DNA of 35,677 bases from Roseateles toxinivorans (GTDB lineage: Bacteria; Pseudomonadota; Gammaproteobacteria; Burkholderiales; Burkholderiaceae_C): assembly GCA_945898095.1 (NCBI GenBank), contig CAMDHE010000043.1:1-35677 (forward strand), given 5' to 3'. The notes below the pieces were generated by a model that saw only the letters and a list, made by a program, of their open reading frames with translations, was not told the origin of the DNA and did no database searches. A program made the position numbers and the translations under genes. This document shows, piece after piece, positions 27,320-35,533 of this stretch (its first letter is position 1; every line of letters begins with the position of its first letter).

Positions 27320-28210
27320 ATGAGCAGCGATATTTCATCAACAACTGCGGCGGCCAAAGTCCGCACACCGCTGGCCGAATTCTGGCGCAAGTTCAAGCGC
27401 CAGAAAGTGGCGGTGGCCGCACTCGGCTTCGTCCTGCTGCTGGTGCTGGCGGCTATCGCCGCGCCCTGGATCGTGCCCTTCAATGCCGAGGATTATTTCG
27501 ATTACGACAGTCTCAATGCGCGGCCTTCGGCGCTGCATTGGTTCGGTGTCGACGCGCTGGGGCGCGACATCTTCAGCCGCATCATGATGGGTGCCCGAGT
27601 CTCGCTGACTGCCGGGCTGGTGTCAGTCGCGGTGGGCTCGCTGGTCGGCACAACGCTGGGCCTGCTGGCCGGTTATTACGAAGGCTGGTGGGAACGCATC
27701 GTGATGCGCATGTGTGATGTGCTGTTCGCCTTTCCCGGCATCCTGCTGGCGATCGGCATCGTGGCGATCCTGGGCGGCGGCATGTTCAATGTCATCGTCG
27801 CGGTGGCGGTGTTCTCGATCCCGACTTTTGCCCGGCTGGTGCGCGCCAACACGCTGGCGCTGAAGCATCTGACCTATGTCGAAGCAGCGCGCTCGATCGG
27901 CGCCTCCGACTGGACCATCATTGCCCGCCATATCCTGCCCGGCACGGTGTCGACGGTGGTGGTGTTCTTCACCATGCGCATCGGCACATCGATCATCACC
28001 GCGGCCAGCCTGTCCTTTCTCGGCCTGGGCGCGCAGCCGCCAATGCCTGAATGGGGCGCGATGCTCAACGAGGCGCGCACCGACATGGTCAACGCACCGC
28101 ATATCGCGCTGTTTCCGAGCATCGCGATCTTCTTGACCGTGCTGGCTTTCAATCTGCTGGGTGACGGCTTGCGCGATGCGCTCGACCCGAAGCTGGAGAC
28201 GCTGCGCTGA
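27320..28210 (+). CDS. gsiD: Peptide/glutathione ABC transporter permease
   Basis: Inner-membrane permease of 296 residues of the DppC/OppC/GsiD type. It has a cytoplasmic N-terminal arm ([36 protein letters not shown]), then [24 protein letters not shown], typical of the family. The EAA loop is [32 protein letters not shown], and the end is [20 protein letters not shown]. It begins one base after the gsiC stop, and its own stop overlaps the next start (TGATG), so translation is coupled throughout. Confidence 0.94.
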   Translation: MSSDISSTTAAAKVRTPLAEFWRKFKRQKVAVAALGFVLLLVLAAIAAPWIVPFNAEDYFDYDSLNARPSALHWFGVDALGRDIFSRIMMGARVSLTAGLVSVAVGSLVGTTLGLLAGYYEGWWERIVMRMCDVLFAFPGILLAIGIVAILGGGMFNVIVAVAVFSIPTFARLVRANTLALKHLTYVEAARSIGASDWTIIARHILPGTVSTVVVFFTMRIGTSIITAASLSFLGLGAQPPMPEWGAMLNEARTDMVNAPHIALFPSIAIFLTVLAFNLLGDGLRDALDPKLETLR

Positions 28211-29250
28211 TGCCGGCCTTTCCCCGTATCGGTTGCCTTGCCAGCGGCCCGCTCGACAACCTCGCCGATGTGGCCGGCGTGACGGTCGGCCATTGCACGC
28301 TGGATCAAGGCGCAGTGCAGACCGGCGTGACGCTGATCCGCCCCCATGGCGGCGATCCCTTCTTGAGCAAGGTACCGGCCGGGTCAGCAGTCTTCAACGG
28401 TTTCGGCAAAAGCATGGGCCTGCTGCAGTTGCAAGAACTCGGCGTGCTGGAAACCGAGATCGTGCTGGGCAGCACTTTTGCCGTTGGCAATCTCGCCAAC
28501 GGGTTGATACGTAGCGCCATCACCAGGCATCCGGAAATCGGCCGCGCTTGGCCGACGCTCAATCCGCTGGTGTTCGAATGCAATGACGGCTACCTCAACG
28601 ATGCGCAGGCCTTCGCGGTGCAGGAGCAGCATCTGGCGCAGGCCTTGCAGGACGCGCGCACCGACTTTGCCCAGGGCAGTGTCGGTGCCGGTCGCGGCAT
28701 GTCGGCCTTTGGCCTGAAGGGAGGGATCGGATCGGCCTCACGGAGGACGCGCGGCGCTGATTTTTTGGTGGCGGCGCTGGTGCTGGCCAATTTCGGCCGG
28801 GCTGAGGCGCTGACTTTGGGCGGGCACAAGCTCGGGCCGCTGCTGCAGCAGCGCTTGCAGGCATCGGCTGCCGAGCCTGAAAAAGGCTCGATCATTCTGG
28901 TGATCGCCACCGATGCTCCGCTCGATTCACGCCAGCTGACCCGGTTGGCGCGCCGGGCTGGCGCCGGGCTGGCGCGCACCGGATCCGACTATGGCCATGG
29001 CAGCGGCGACATTGCGCTGGCGTTTTCCAGCGCCTATGGCCTGCCGCATGACCGGTTTGCGCCGATGCCAGCTCTGGCCATGCTGCATGAAGGATGGCTC
29101 GACCCGCTCTTCCAGGCCGCTGCCGAGGCCTGCGAGCAAGCGATCGTGAAAGCCTTGTTTGCTGCGCAGAGCGTTGCCGGCCGCGACGGTCACCGCCGCA
29201 TCGGTTTGCTCGAGCTTGCGCCTGATTGGCGCGAATTGATGGGAGAGTGA
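28210..29250 (+). CDS. P1-family (DmpA/S58) aminopeptidase
   Basis: Protein of 346 residues of the DmpA/ornithine acetyltransferase Ntn-type fold. The N-terminus LDNLADVAGVTVGHCTL and the blocks TGVTLIRPHGGD, AGSAVFNGFGKSMGL, STFAVGNLANGLI, VFECNDGYLND and GSVGAGRGMSAFGLKGGIGSASR are diagnostic. Self-cleavage is expected between Gly174 and Ser175 in GGIGSASR, creating the nucleophile. Later segments ATDAPLDSRQLTRLARRAGAGLARTGSDYGHGSGDIALAFS complete the active site. Known relatives release D- or L-amino acids, or beta-amino acids, from peptide N-termini. No signal peptide is visible, so it would act on imported peptides in the cytoplasm. Fully coupled to gsiD. Confidence 0.9.
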   Translation: MPAFPRIGCLASGPLDNLADVAGVTVGHCTLDQGAVQTGVTLIRPHGGDPFLSKVPAGSAVFNGFGKSMGLLQLQELGVLETEIVLGSTFAVGNLANGLIRSAITRHPEIGRAWPTLNPLVFECNDGYLNDAQAFAVQEQHLAQALQDARTDFAQGSVGAGRGMSAFGLKGGIGSASRRTRGADFLVAALVLANFGRAEALTLGGHKLGPLLQQRLQASAAEPEKGSIILVIATDAPLDSRQLTRLARRAGAGLARTGSDYGHGSGDIALAFSSAYGLPHDRFAPMPALAMLHEGWLDPLFQAAAEACEQAIVKALFAAQSVAGRDGHRRIGLLELAPDWRELMGE

Positions 29251-29253
29251 TAA

Positions 29254-30072
29254 ATGAAAAAATTGCTGATCGCGGTCGACATCGAGGGCGTGGCGGGCGT
29301 CTGGCGCCCCGAGCAAACCCGCGCTGGCAACCCGGAGTATGAGCGCGCCCGCAGCTGGATGACCGCCGAGGCCAGCGCGGCCGTGTGCGGCGCTTTTGCC
29401 GCCGGCTTCGACGCGGTGCTGGTCAACGATTCACATGGCAGTTTCTGCAATCTGCTGGCCGATCAGCTCGACCCGCGGGCCATGCTGATCCAGGGCAAGC
29501 CGCGCATGCTGGGGATGATGGCTGGCGTCGATCAGGGCGTTGATGCAGTCTGCCTGATCGGCTGGCATTGCCGCTCCAAGGCTTTTGGCACGCTCGCGCA
29601 TACCGGCAACAGTTTTGCTTTTTCGCGCGTCTGGTTGAACCAGATCGAGGTCGGCGAGCTCGGGCTTTATGCGCGGCTGGCCGGGCATTTCGGCGTGCCT
29701 GTACTGGCTGCCAGCGGCGATGCACAACTGGCTGAAGAGCTGGCCATGGTCTTGCCGGATGCGGCGGCTATCGTCGTCAAATGGGCCGAATCGGCGCACA
29801 GCGGCCGCTCGCTGTCGCCGCAGCACAGCCAGGCCTTGATCGAAGAAGGCGTGACCAAGGCCTTGCTTGAGAGGCATCAGGCGCCGCTGCTGATGGCAGG
29901 GCCGTTGACGGTCCGGCTGCAATGCCAGACGCCGGCCCAGGCCGACTGGTTTGCCTTGCTGCCGGGGACGCAGCGGCTCGCTGCCGATGAACTCAGCTTC
30001 GAGGCCGCCGGCATTGCCGAGGTGGTGCGTACGCTGAATTGTTTTTCAGCGATGTCGTCGGTCTTGCGCTGA
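29254..30072 (+). CDS. M55-family D-aminopeptidase (DppA-like)
   Basis: Protein of 272 residues. M55 metallopeptidases form zinc-dependent decamers that remove D-amino acids such as D-Ala from peptides. Zinc and catalytic residues are readable: Asp9 and Glu11 in AVDIEG, His61 in VLVNDSHG, His105 in LIGWHCRSKAFGTLAHT, and Glu135 in IEVGELGLYA. The end LSFEAAGIAEVVRTLNCFSAMSSV is also typical. The canonical GxHAxxGTPxGxLAHT stretch is shorter here but keeps the histidine. It follows the P1 peptidase by 3 bp and is the last gene of the operon, with a strong hairpin over its stop. Acting after import, it would strip D-residues from peptides. Confidence 0.92.
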   Translation: MKKLLIAVDIEGVAGVWRPEQTRAGNPEYERARSWMTAEASAAVCGAFAAGFDAVLVNDSHGSFCNLLADQLDPRAMLIQGKPRMLGMMAGVDQGVDAVCLIGWHCRSKAFGTLAHTGNSFAFSRVWLNQIEVGELGLYARLAGHFGVPVLAASGDAQLAEELAMVLPDAAAIVVKWAESAHSGRSLSPQHSQALIEEGVTKALLERHQAPLLMAGPLTVRLQCQTPAQADWFALLPGTQRLAADELSFEAAGIAEVVRTLNCFSAMSSVLR

Positions 30073-30073
30073 T

Positions 30074-30104
30074 AGCGATAGGGATGCAGAGCATCCCTAT
30101 CGCT
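30074..30104. terminator. Bidirectional hairpin terminator
   Basis: A 14-bp perfect stem (arms 30074-30087 and 30091-30104, inner part GGGATGC/GCATCCC) closes on the 3-base loop AGA. It lies just after the M55 peptidase stop and reaches the stop of the convergent acyl-CoA dehydrogenase. The core ATGCAGAGCATCCC also matches the end of the inverted-repeat element found elsewhere in the window. Confidence 0.8.
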
Positions 30105-31213
30105 CAGGCGAAGACGCCAGCGGTCTCCTGCATGCGGTTGCTGACTTCACCGAGCTGGTGCATGCTGTCGCCGAACTGGATTTCCATCACGGTCAGGCGC
30201 TTGAAGTAATGGCTGCTGATGTATTCGTCGGTGACGCCGATGCCGCCATGCAGTTGCGTGCATTGCTGGCCGACGAAGCGCATCGAGTTACCCAGTTGCA
30301 GCTTGGCCTGAGCCAGCGCCAGGCGCCTGGCAGCCGGCGCGGCGCCGAGCTTGAGGCTGGCGAAATAGCTCATCGAGCGCGCCAGCTCCAGCTGCATCTT
30401 CACATCGGCGATGCGGTGGCGCAGCGCCTGGAAGCTGCTGATCGCCACGCCGAATTGCTGGCGCGTATACATGTACTCGACGGTGATCGCGATCAGCTTT
30501 TCCATCGCGCCGACACCTTCAGCGCAAAGCGCGGCGATGCCGATGTCCACAGCCAACTCGAGCACCGCCAAGCCTTGCTCGGGGCCGACCAGCAGGGTCG
30601 CCGGCGTGTCGGAAAAAGTCAGCTCGGCCGCGCGCGATCCGTCCTGCAGGCTGTAGGCGCGGGTGGTCAAACCCGCTGCGCCTTGCTCGACCAGATAGAG
30701 CGCCAGCCCTGAGCCGTTGATGGCCGGCACGATGAATGCATCGGCCAGATCACCAGCCGCCACCAGGCTCTTGGCACCGGTCAACCGGCCATTGACTTCC
30801 TGGGTGCTGGCTTGGTCAAGGCGGTAGCGGTTGGCCCGCTCCTGATGCGCCAGCACGACCAGCGCTTCACCGCCGGCGATCTTCGGCAACCAAGCGGCCT
30901 GCACCGCGGCCGGCGCATGGCTGAGTACGGCCGGCGCTATCAGACCAGCCTGCGCGAACGGCTCCATCACGATGCCGCGGCCCAGTTCTTCCATCACCAC
31001 CATCGCATCGACCGGGCCGAAACCCATGCCGCCATGGACTTCGGGCACCGCCAGCCCAAGCAGTCCGAGGCCGACCAACCCGTCCCAGGCCTCACGCGAA
31101 AAACCGCCATCGGCCACGATGCTGCGCCGGCGGGCAAAGCTGTAATCTTTTTCGACCCAGCGCAACACGGCTTCGCGCAGTGATTGCTGGTCTTCAGTGA
31201 AATCGAAATCCAT
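30104..31213 (-). CDS. Acyl-CoA dehydrogenase, PimD-like (small subunit type)
   Basis: Protein of 369 residues of the FAD-dependent acyl-CoA dehydrogenase superfamily. The N-terminal helical domain starts MDFDFTEDQQSLREAVLRWVEKDY and includes LVGLGLLGLAVPEVHGGMGFG and VMEELGRGIVMEPF. A beta domain of diverged sequence follows. The C-terminal helices have GAMEKLIAITVEYMYTRQQFGVAISSFQALRHRIADM-type residues and the closing QCTQLHGGIGVTDEYISSHYFKRLTVMEIQFGD. The N-terminal start at 31213 is the family start; an open frame continues upstream but overlaps the partner gene. The pairing with a larger acyl-CoA dehydrogenase 10 bp upstream matches PimC/PimD of dicarboxylate (pimelate) degradation, though other CoA esters are possible. 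Confidence 0.87.
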   Translation of the reverse strand: MDFDFTEDQQSLREAVLRWVEKDYSFARRRSIVADGGFSREAWDGLVGLGLLGLAVPEVHGGMGFGPVDAMVVMEELGRGIVMEPFAQAGLIAPAVLSHAPAAVQAAWLPKIAGGEALVVLAHQERANRYRLDQASTQEVNGRLTGAKSLVAAGDLADAFIVPAINGSGLALYLVEQGAAGLTTRAYSLQDGSRAAELTFSDTPATLLVGPEQGLAVLELAVDIGIAALCAEGVGAMEKLIAITVEYMYTRQQFGVAISSFQALRHRIADVKMQLELARSMSYFASLKLGAAPAARRLALAQAKLQLGNSMRFVGQQCTQLHGGIGVTDEYISSHYFKRLTVMEIQFGDSMHQLGEVSNRMQETAGVFA

Positions 31214-31223
31214 GTCTTTTCCC

Positions 31224-32402
31224 TTAACCGAGCATCGTCTGCGCGACGATATTGCGTTGCACTTCGCTCGAACCGCCATAGATGGTGGTCTTGCGGGTAT
31301 TGAAATAATGGCTGGCCAGGGGCGCGCAATGGGCAGCGCCGATATATTCGCCTTGCCAGCCTGCGGCCATCGCCTCATGGATGAAGGGCAGGCTGAACGG
31401 GCCGCCGGCCAGCATCATCAGCTCGGTATAGCGTTGCTGGATTTCGCTGCCGCGGATCTTCAGCAGGCCGGCCACATCGAGCGTCTGCTTGCCGCTGCGG
31501 TCGGCTGAGAGCACGCGCAGCACCATCATTTCGAGCGCCACGATGTCGACTTCGAGCAGCGCCACCTGGTCGCGGAAGCGCTGGTCGTCCATCATGCCTT
31601 CGGCCTTGGCGATGCGCTTCAAGCGCTCAAGCTCGCGCTTGGCGCGGTTCACATCGGCGATATTGCTGCGCTCATGGGCGAGCAGGTATTTGGCATAGGT
31701 CCAGCCCTTGTTTTCTTCGCCGATCAGGTTGTCGATCGGCACTTCGACATCGTCGAAAAACACCTCGTTGACCTCATGTCCGCCGTCCAGCATGATCACC
31801 GGCCGCACGGTGACGCCGGGTGACTTCATGTCGATCAGCAAGAAGGAGATGCCGGTCTGCGGTTTGCCCGAGTTGTCGGTGCGCACCAGACAGAAGATCC
31901 AGTCGCCATATTGGCCCAAGGTGGTCCAGGCTTTCTGACCGTTGACGATGTATTTGTCGCCCTGGCGCTCGGCGCGGGTCTTGACCGAAGCCAGGTCCGA
32001 GCCCGAACCCGGTTCGCTGTAACCCTGGCTCCACCAGACCTCGCCGCTCATGATGCCGGGCAGATGGCGTTGCTGCTGTTCTTGCGTGCCGAAAGCCATG
32101 ATCACCGGCGCGACCATTACCGGGCCGAAAGGAACGATGCGCGGTGCGCCGGCCAGCGCACATTCTTCCTCGAACAGATGGCGCTGCACGGCGCTCCAGC
32201 CCGGGCCGCCGAACTGCTTGGGCCAGGCCCAGCCGAGCCAGCCCCGGGCTCCCAGGATCTTGGCCCAGCGCTGCATATCGTCCTTGCTCAGGCGCAGGGC
32301 ATCGTGCACCTTGGCGCTGATGTCCTGGGGCAGATGCTCGGCCACCCATTGGCGAATCTCGGCGCGGAATGCCAGCTCGTCGGCCGTGAAGTTCAGATCC
32401 AT
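31224..32402 (-). CDS. Acyl-CoA dehydrogenase, PimC-like (large subunit type)
   Basis: Protein of 392 residues. It shows the complete acyl-CoA dehydrogenase layout: N-terminal helices (MDLNFTADELAFRAEIRQWVAEHLP, ARGWLGWAWPKQFGGPGWS), the flavin-site segment WWSQGYSEPGSGSDLASVKTRAER, the beta domain (YIVNGQKAWTTLGQYGDWIFCLVRTD), and the C-terminal helices ending YFNTRKTTIYGGSSEVQRNIVAQTMLG. The ATG at 32402 has AGGAGAAACCG upstream; an in-frame ATG at 32417 adds five residues. It is the first gene of a two-gene operon with the dehydrogenase at 30104. A perfect 16-bp palindrome lies 68 bp upstream, so TetR-type repression relieved by an acyl-CoA is likely. Confidence 0.9.
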   Translation of the reverse strand: MDLNFTADELAFRAEIRQWVAEHLPQDISAKVHDALRLSKDDMQRWAKILGARGWLGWAWPKQFGGPGWSAVQRHLFEEECALAGAPRIVPFGPVMVAPVIMAFGTQEQQQRHLPGIMSGEVWWSQGYSEPGSGSDLASVKTRAERQGDKYIVNGQKAWTTLGQYGDWIFCLVRTDNSGKPQTGISFLLIDMKSPGVTVRPVIMLDGGHEVNEVFFDDVEVPIDNLIGEENKGWTYAKYLLAHERSNIADVNRAKRELERLKRIAKAEGMMDDQRFRDQVALLEVDIVALEMMVLRVLSADRSGKQTLDVAGLLKIRGSEIQQRYTELMMLAGGPFSLPFIHEAMAAGWQGEYIGAAHCAPLASHYFNTRKTTIYGGSSEVQRNIVAQTMLG

Positions 32403-32470
32403 CGGTTTCTCCTGCACATGATCGAGGCGGCGCCAGGATGTGGAGCCGGATTTTGTGAATGGCCGGTTTT

Positions 32471-32486
32471 TAGCACGACCGTGCTA
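32471..32486. promoter_or_regulatory. TetR-type operator upstream of the acyl-CoA dehydrogenase operon
   Basis: TAGCACGACCGTGCTA is a perfect dyad: arms TAGCACG and CGTGCTA around AC. It sits in a short AT-flanked stretch (TTTT on each side), 68 bp before the dehydrogenase start on the minus strand. AGCACG...CGTGCT palindromes are typical of TetR-family regulators of fatty-acid and acyl-CoA genes. No TetR gene is in the window. Confidence 0.7.
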
Positions 32487-32559
32487 TTTTCAACTGTCGC
32501 GGCAGGGACAAACCCCCTGATTGGGGTAGCGCATTGCCGGCCGCAGCGAGTTCAAGCAA

Positions 32560-33054
32560 TCAGTCGCGGAAGTTGTCGAAGGTCAGCGGCAGATCGGTGA
32601 TTTCCTTGCGCAACAGCGCAATCGCCGTTTGCAGGTCGTCGCGGTTCTTGCCGGTAACGCGCACTGCATCGCCCTGGATCGAGGCTTGCACCTTCAGCTT
32701 GGCATTCTTGATCGCGGTGACGATCTTCTTGGCCTGGTCGGATTCGATGCCGGCCTTGACCTTGTAGATCTGCTTGACCTTGTCGCCGCCGAGCTTTTCG
32801 ACCTTGGCGCTCATGTCGAGATAGCTCAGTTCGACCTTGCGCTTGGTCAGCTTGTCGATCATCACGGCGGTGATCTGCTCGAGCTGGAAGTCGGAATCGC
32901 CCCAGAGGATGATTTCCTTTTCCTTGTCCTTCAACTCGATGCGGGCGCCGGTGCCCTTGAAATCGAAGCGGGTGGCGACTTCCTTGGCGCTGTTGTCAAC
33001 GCCATTGCGGATTTCAACCATATCGGGCTCTAGAACGGTGTCAAAGCTGGGCAT
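32560..33054 (-). CDS. yajQ: YajQ-family nucleotide/c-di-GMP-binding protein
   Basis: Protein of 164 residues (E. coli YajQ has 163). It starts [34 protein letters not shown] and ends [21 protein letters not shown], both family hallmarks. In between are [35 protein letters not shown] and [45 protein letters not shown]. The fold is two ferredoxin-like domains. Members bind nucleotides or RNA, and some bind cyclic di-GMP and act with transcription factors. The start at 33054 is chosen from the family; the frame continues upstream over the murB 5' end. It is divergent from murB with 55 bp between them. Confidence 0.95.
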   Translation of the reverse strand: MPSFDTVLEPDMVEIRNGVDNSAKEVATRFDFKGTGARIELKDKEKEIILWGDSDFQLEQITAVMIDKLTKRKVELSYLDMSAKVEKLGGDKVKQIYKVKAGIESDQAKKIVTAIKNAKLKVQASIQGDAVRVTGKNRDDLQTAIALLRKEITDLPLTFDNFRD

Positions 33055-33109
33055 GTTTATTTGTCGGTTGAGGGCATTGCTTGCCCGTTTGATCTGGGAA
33101 AATTCTGTC

Positions 33110-34189
33110 ATGCAGGAAAAAGCGGCAAATCCCCCGAATCGACTTCCGTCCGACAAATTGCTGTTGGAACATGACGTCAATCTGAAGCCTTACAACAGCT
33201 TCGGCCTGCCTGCCATGGCCGCACGACTGGTGCGCATCCATGAGGCTGCCGATGTGCGCCGTGTCGTCGATCATCCGCTGCTGGGTCGCGCGCCGAAATT
33301 CGTGCTCGGCGGCGGCAGCAATATCGTACTGACCAAAGACATCGATGCGGTCGTGCTGAAGCTTGAAATACCTGGCTTGCGCCTGCTTGAAGAACGCGAA
33401 GACGCCTGGATTATCGAGGCAGGCGCGGGAGTCGGTTGGGCTCATTTGGTGCAATGGAGCATTGAACAGGGTTACCCCGGGTTGGAAAACCTCGCCTTGA
33501 TCCCCGGCACCGTTGGCGCCGCACCGGTGCAGAACATCGGTGCTTATGGTCTGGAGTTGCAGGACCGGCTGGAAAGCGTCGATGTGGTCGACTTGATGAC
33601 CGGTCGCGCGGCCTGCCTGCCGGCTTCGGTTTGCAACTTTGGGTATCGCGACAGCGTCTTCAAGCAGACCGGCTTTGGCGGTCTGGCGGGCAAGTCGGTC
33701 ATCACCCATGTGCGGATGCGCTGCCCCAAGCCCTGGAAACCGGTGCTTGGCTATCTGGAGCTCGAACGCAAGATGGAAGAGACCGGCATCCACAACCCCT
33801 CGGCCAGGCAGATTTTCGACTGGGTCACGGCGATCCGGCGCGCCAAGCTGCCCGACCCGGCGCTGATCGGCAATGCCGGCAGCTTCTTCAAGAACCCGGT
33901 CGTCACGCCCGAGCAATGCCGCGACATCATCGGCCGCGACCCCGGCATCGTCCATTACCCGATGCCCGACGGCACGCTGAAGCTGGCGGCCGGCTGGATG
34001 ATCGACGCTTGCGGCTGGAAAGGCAAGGCGGTCGGCGGTGCTGCGGTCTACGAGCGCCAGGCTTTGGTGCTGGTCAACCGCAACGGCCAGGCGCGTGGCG
34101 CCGAGGTGGTGACTTTGGCCAGGGCGATCCAGGAAAGCGTCTACGGCCGCTTCGGCATCAGGTTGGAGACCGAGCCGGTGTTGCTTTGA
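33110..34189 (+). CDS. murB: UDP-N-acetylenolpyruvoylglucosamine reductase
   Basis: Cytoplasmic flavoenzyme of 359 residues that reduces UDP-GlcNAc-enolpyruvate to UDP-MurNAc, the second committed step of peptidoglycan synthesis. The FAD domain shows [31 protein letters not shown] and [43 protein letters not shown]. The substrate domain shows FGYRDSVFK (conserved Tyr-Arg), [12 protein letters not shown] (catalytic Ser) and [31 protein letters not shown], with the terminal Glu in RLETEPVLL. This is the E. coli type I form. The ATG at 33110 gives an N-terminus slightly longer than usual (about 20 residues before the core). Confidence 0.96.
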   Translation: MQEKAANPPNRLPSDKLLLEHDVNLKPYNSFGLPAMAARLVRIHEAADVRRVVDHPLLGRAPKFVLGGGSNIVLTKDIDAVVLKLEIPGLRLLEEREDAWIIEAGAGVGWAHLVQWSIEQGYPGLENLALIPGTVGAAPVQNIGAYGLELQDRLESVDVVDLMTGRAACLPASVCNFGYRDSVFKQTGFGGLAGKSVITHVRMRCPKPWKPVLGYLELERKMEETGIHNPSARQIFDWVTAIRRAKLPDPALIGNAGSFFKNPVVTPEQCRDIIGRDPGIVHYPMPDGTLKLAAGWMIDACGWKGKAVGGAAVYERQALVLVNRNGQARGAEVVTLARAIQESVYGRFGIRLETEPVLL

Positions 34190-34218
34190 TGCATGCGGTG
34201 TTCAATCGCGCGAGCAAC

Positions 34219-34247
34219 TTGCTGGCGTAGGCCTGATTGCCTATGAT
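34219..34247 (+). promoter_or_regulatory. Candidate sigma-70 promoter of brnTA
   Basis: TTGCTG at 34219-34224 and TATGAT at 34242-34247 with a 17-bp spacer. Initiation would fall at about 34254, only 8 bp before the brnT start, and no Shine-Dalgarno is visible, so brnT may be read from a very short leader. An inverted repeat TAGGC...GCCTA overlaps the spacer and -10 and could be an operator. Confidence 0.5.
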
Positions 34248-34261
34248 GGTAATATACAAAT

Positions 34262-34561
34262 ATGATTGACCTGAACCAGATTGTCGGATTCGACTGGGAC
34301 AGAGGAAATGCCCGAAAGAACGACAAACATGGCGTGTCGATGGCTGAAGCAGAGCAAGTCTTTTTCAACGCGCCCTTGCTTGTTCTCGAGGACTCCATCC
34401 ATAGTCAGGTGGAGGTTCGGCTGCATGCATTGGGTCAGACCGACGATGGCAGGACGCTGCACATCAGTTTCACGTTGCGCCAATCCAGCCAACTGATCCG
34501 GGTGATTTCAGCAAGGGACATGCACCGGAAGGAGCGCAGCATTTATGAACAAGCCGATTAA
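34262..34561 (+). CDS. brnT: BrnT-family ribonuclease toxin
   Basis: Protein of 99 residues of the BrnT (DUF497) family, RelE-like ribonuclease toxins that inhibit translation. The diagnostic segments are GFDWDRGNARKNDKHGVSMAEAEQVFFNAPLLVLED, then RLHALGQTDDGRTLHISFTLRQSSQLIRVISARDMHRKERSIYEQ, where the final RVISAR-x-M-x-x-x-E-R-x-x-Y motif is the family signature. The gene overlaps the downstream antitoxin gene by 17 bp. Toxin-first order is normal for brnTA operons. Confidence 0.92.
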   Translation: MIDLNQIVGFDWDRGNARKNDKHGVSMAEAEQVFFNAPLLVLEDSIHSQVEVRLHALGQTDDGRTLHISFTLRQSSQLIRVISARDMHRKERSIYEQAD

Positions 34562-34811
34562 GACGATTCCTTCCTTCGCCGATGAAGCGCAAGAGCGCGA
34601 GTTCTGGGAAAAGAATGATTCGAGCGAATATCTGGACTGGTCGACAGCCAGGAAGGTCACGCTGCCCAGGTTGAAACCCTCGACAAAGACGATTTCGCTG
34701 CGCTTGCCGCAGCATCTGCTGGATTCGATCAAGGTTGCCGCAAATGCTCGCGACGTGCCTTATCAGTCCTTGATCAAGGTCTGGTTACAGGAAAAGCTGC
34801 ACAGCCATTGA
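34545..34811 (+). CDS. brnA: BrnA-type / CopG-family antitoxin
   Basis: Protein of 88 residues. The N-terminal half (SFADEAQEREFWEKNDSSEYLDWSTARKV) is the toxin-binding segment common in CopG-type antitoxins. The C-terminal half (TKTISLRLPQHLLDSIKVAANARDVPYQSLIKVWLQEKL) is a ribbon-helix-helix DNA-binding domain. It overlaps brnT by 17 bp and should neutralise it and repress the shared promoter. It is better described as the CopG_antitoxin class than the DUF4415 class that gave BrnA its name, so the symbol is by context. Confidence 0.88.
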   Translation: MNKPIKTIPSFADEAQEREFWEKNDSSEYLDWSTARKVTLPRLKPSTKTISLRLPQHLLDSIKVAANARDVPYQSLIKVWLQEKLHSH

Positions 34812-35088
34812 ACCAACTGCCTGGTCTGGCGGGTCAACCCGGCTGAGCCACAATCGCCCATCCCGTCGCATCTCCCTTGGCCACCATGGAATCGAAGGTG
34901 CGAGCAAGCTTGAAGGCCTTGCGCCTGCTGCTTGGCCGATAGGCGCCGCTGAACCCGGCTTGTGCAGGCCCATCAGTGGGGTCGTCACGAGATTGACCAG
35001 ACGAGATGCCAGGAATTGCCTGTCGCCACCGTCAGCTGACGGCCGATCCAGACGGGTTGTCGGCCCTCAGTACGTACCGACTGCTTCG
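34812..35088. other. Intergenic stretch without a recognisable gene
   Basis: Between the antitoxin and the RES-domain remnant. Short open frames on both strands have no family resemblance and no ribosome-binding site. It could hold remnants of lost DNA, but nothing specific can be named. Confidence 0.4.
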
Positions 35089-35529
35089 TCACACTGCGGT
35101 GACGTTGAACCGGTCGCAGAGGTCGTCCACCTGCCGAGCCTTGAGCTTCTCCGCGCGTAGCTTGCGAAGCCCGCTGCGCTCGAAGATGGCGTAGGCGAAG
35201 CCTTTGTTCATCTGCCGCGACACGTACCGGATCCCGTCCCAAGCTGCGTTCGCGCCGTGAATTGCCTTCGCCCAGGCCTGGCTCGTCAAGTAGTCGGCGG
35301 ACGCACTGATGTCGTTGTTCAGGCCCAGGGACTTGAGTGCTGCCCCGGTCAGATCCGCCAGCACCAGCGCCTTGCGCCCTTCACAGGTAAACCGCACGAC
35401 CCATCGCTCGGTCAGTTCAGCAGTCGGCACCTCGTAGCTGCCTCCTACGAATCGACCGCACTCATGGATGACGCTTTCAGCGAACGCCACCTCGATGTTG
35501 CTGGTGGTGTAGCAGGTGCCGAACCGGCC
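35089..35529 (-). pseudogene. RES-domain toxin (NAD+ phosphorylase type), 5'-truncated by element copy C
   Basis: RES-domain toxins degrade NAD+ and are normally paired with an Xre-like antitoxin. The remaining reading frame covers about 147 codons and contains the family pattern: FGTCYTTSNIEVAFAESVIHE, then ALVLADLTGAALKSLGLNNDISASADYLTSQAWAKAIHGANAAWDGIRYVSRQ and GFAYAIFERSGL. Homology runs unbroken up to 35529, where the next codon is TAA, formed by the TTAG that borders the inverted-repeat element. The N-terminal part with a catalytic arginine, and any upstream antitoxin gene, must lie beyond the element. A GTG at 35490 could start a 133-residue fragment, but it would lack essential residues. 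Confidence 0.75.
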
Positions 35530-35533
35530 TTAG

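Noticed and set aside
34985-35242. Minus-strand open frame of 85 codons overlapping the RES remnant
   Set aside because: Different frame from the RES homology, arginine-rich shadow composition, no family resemblance.
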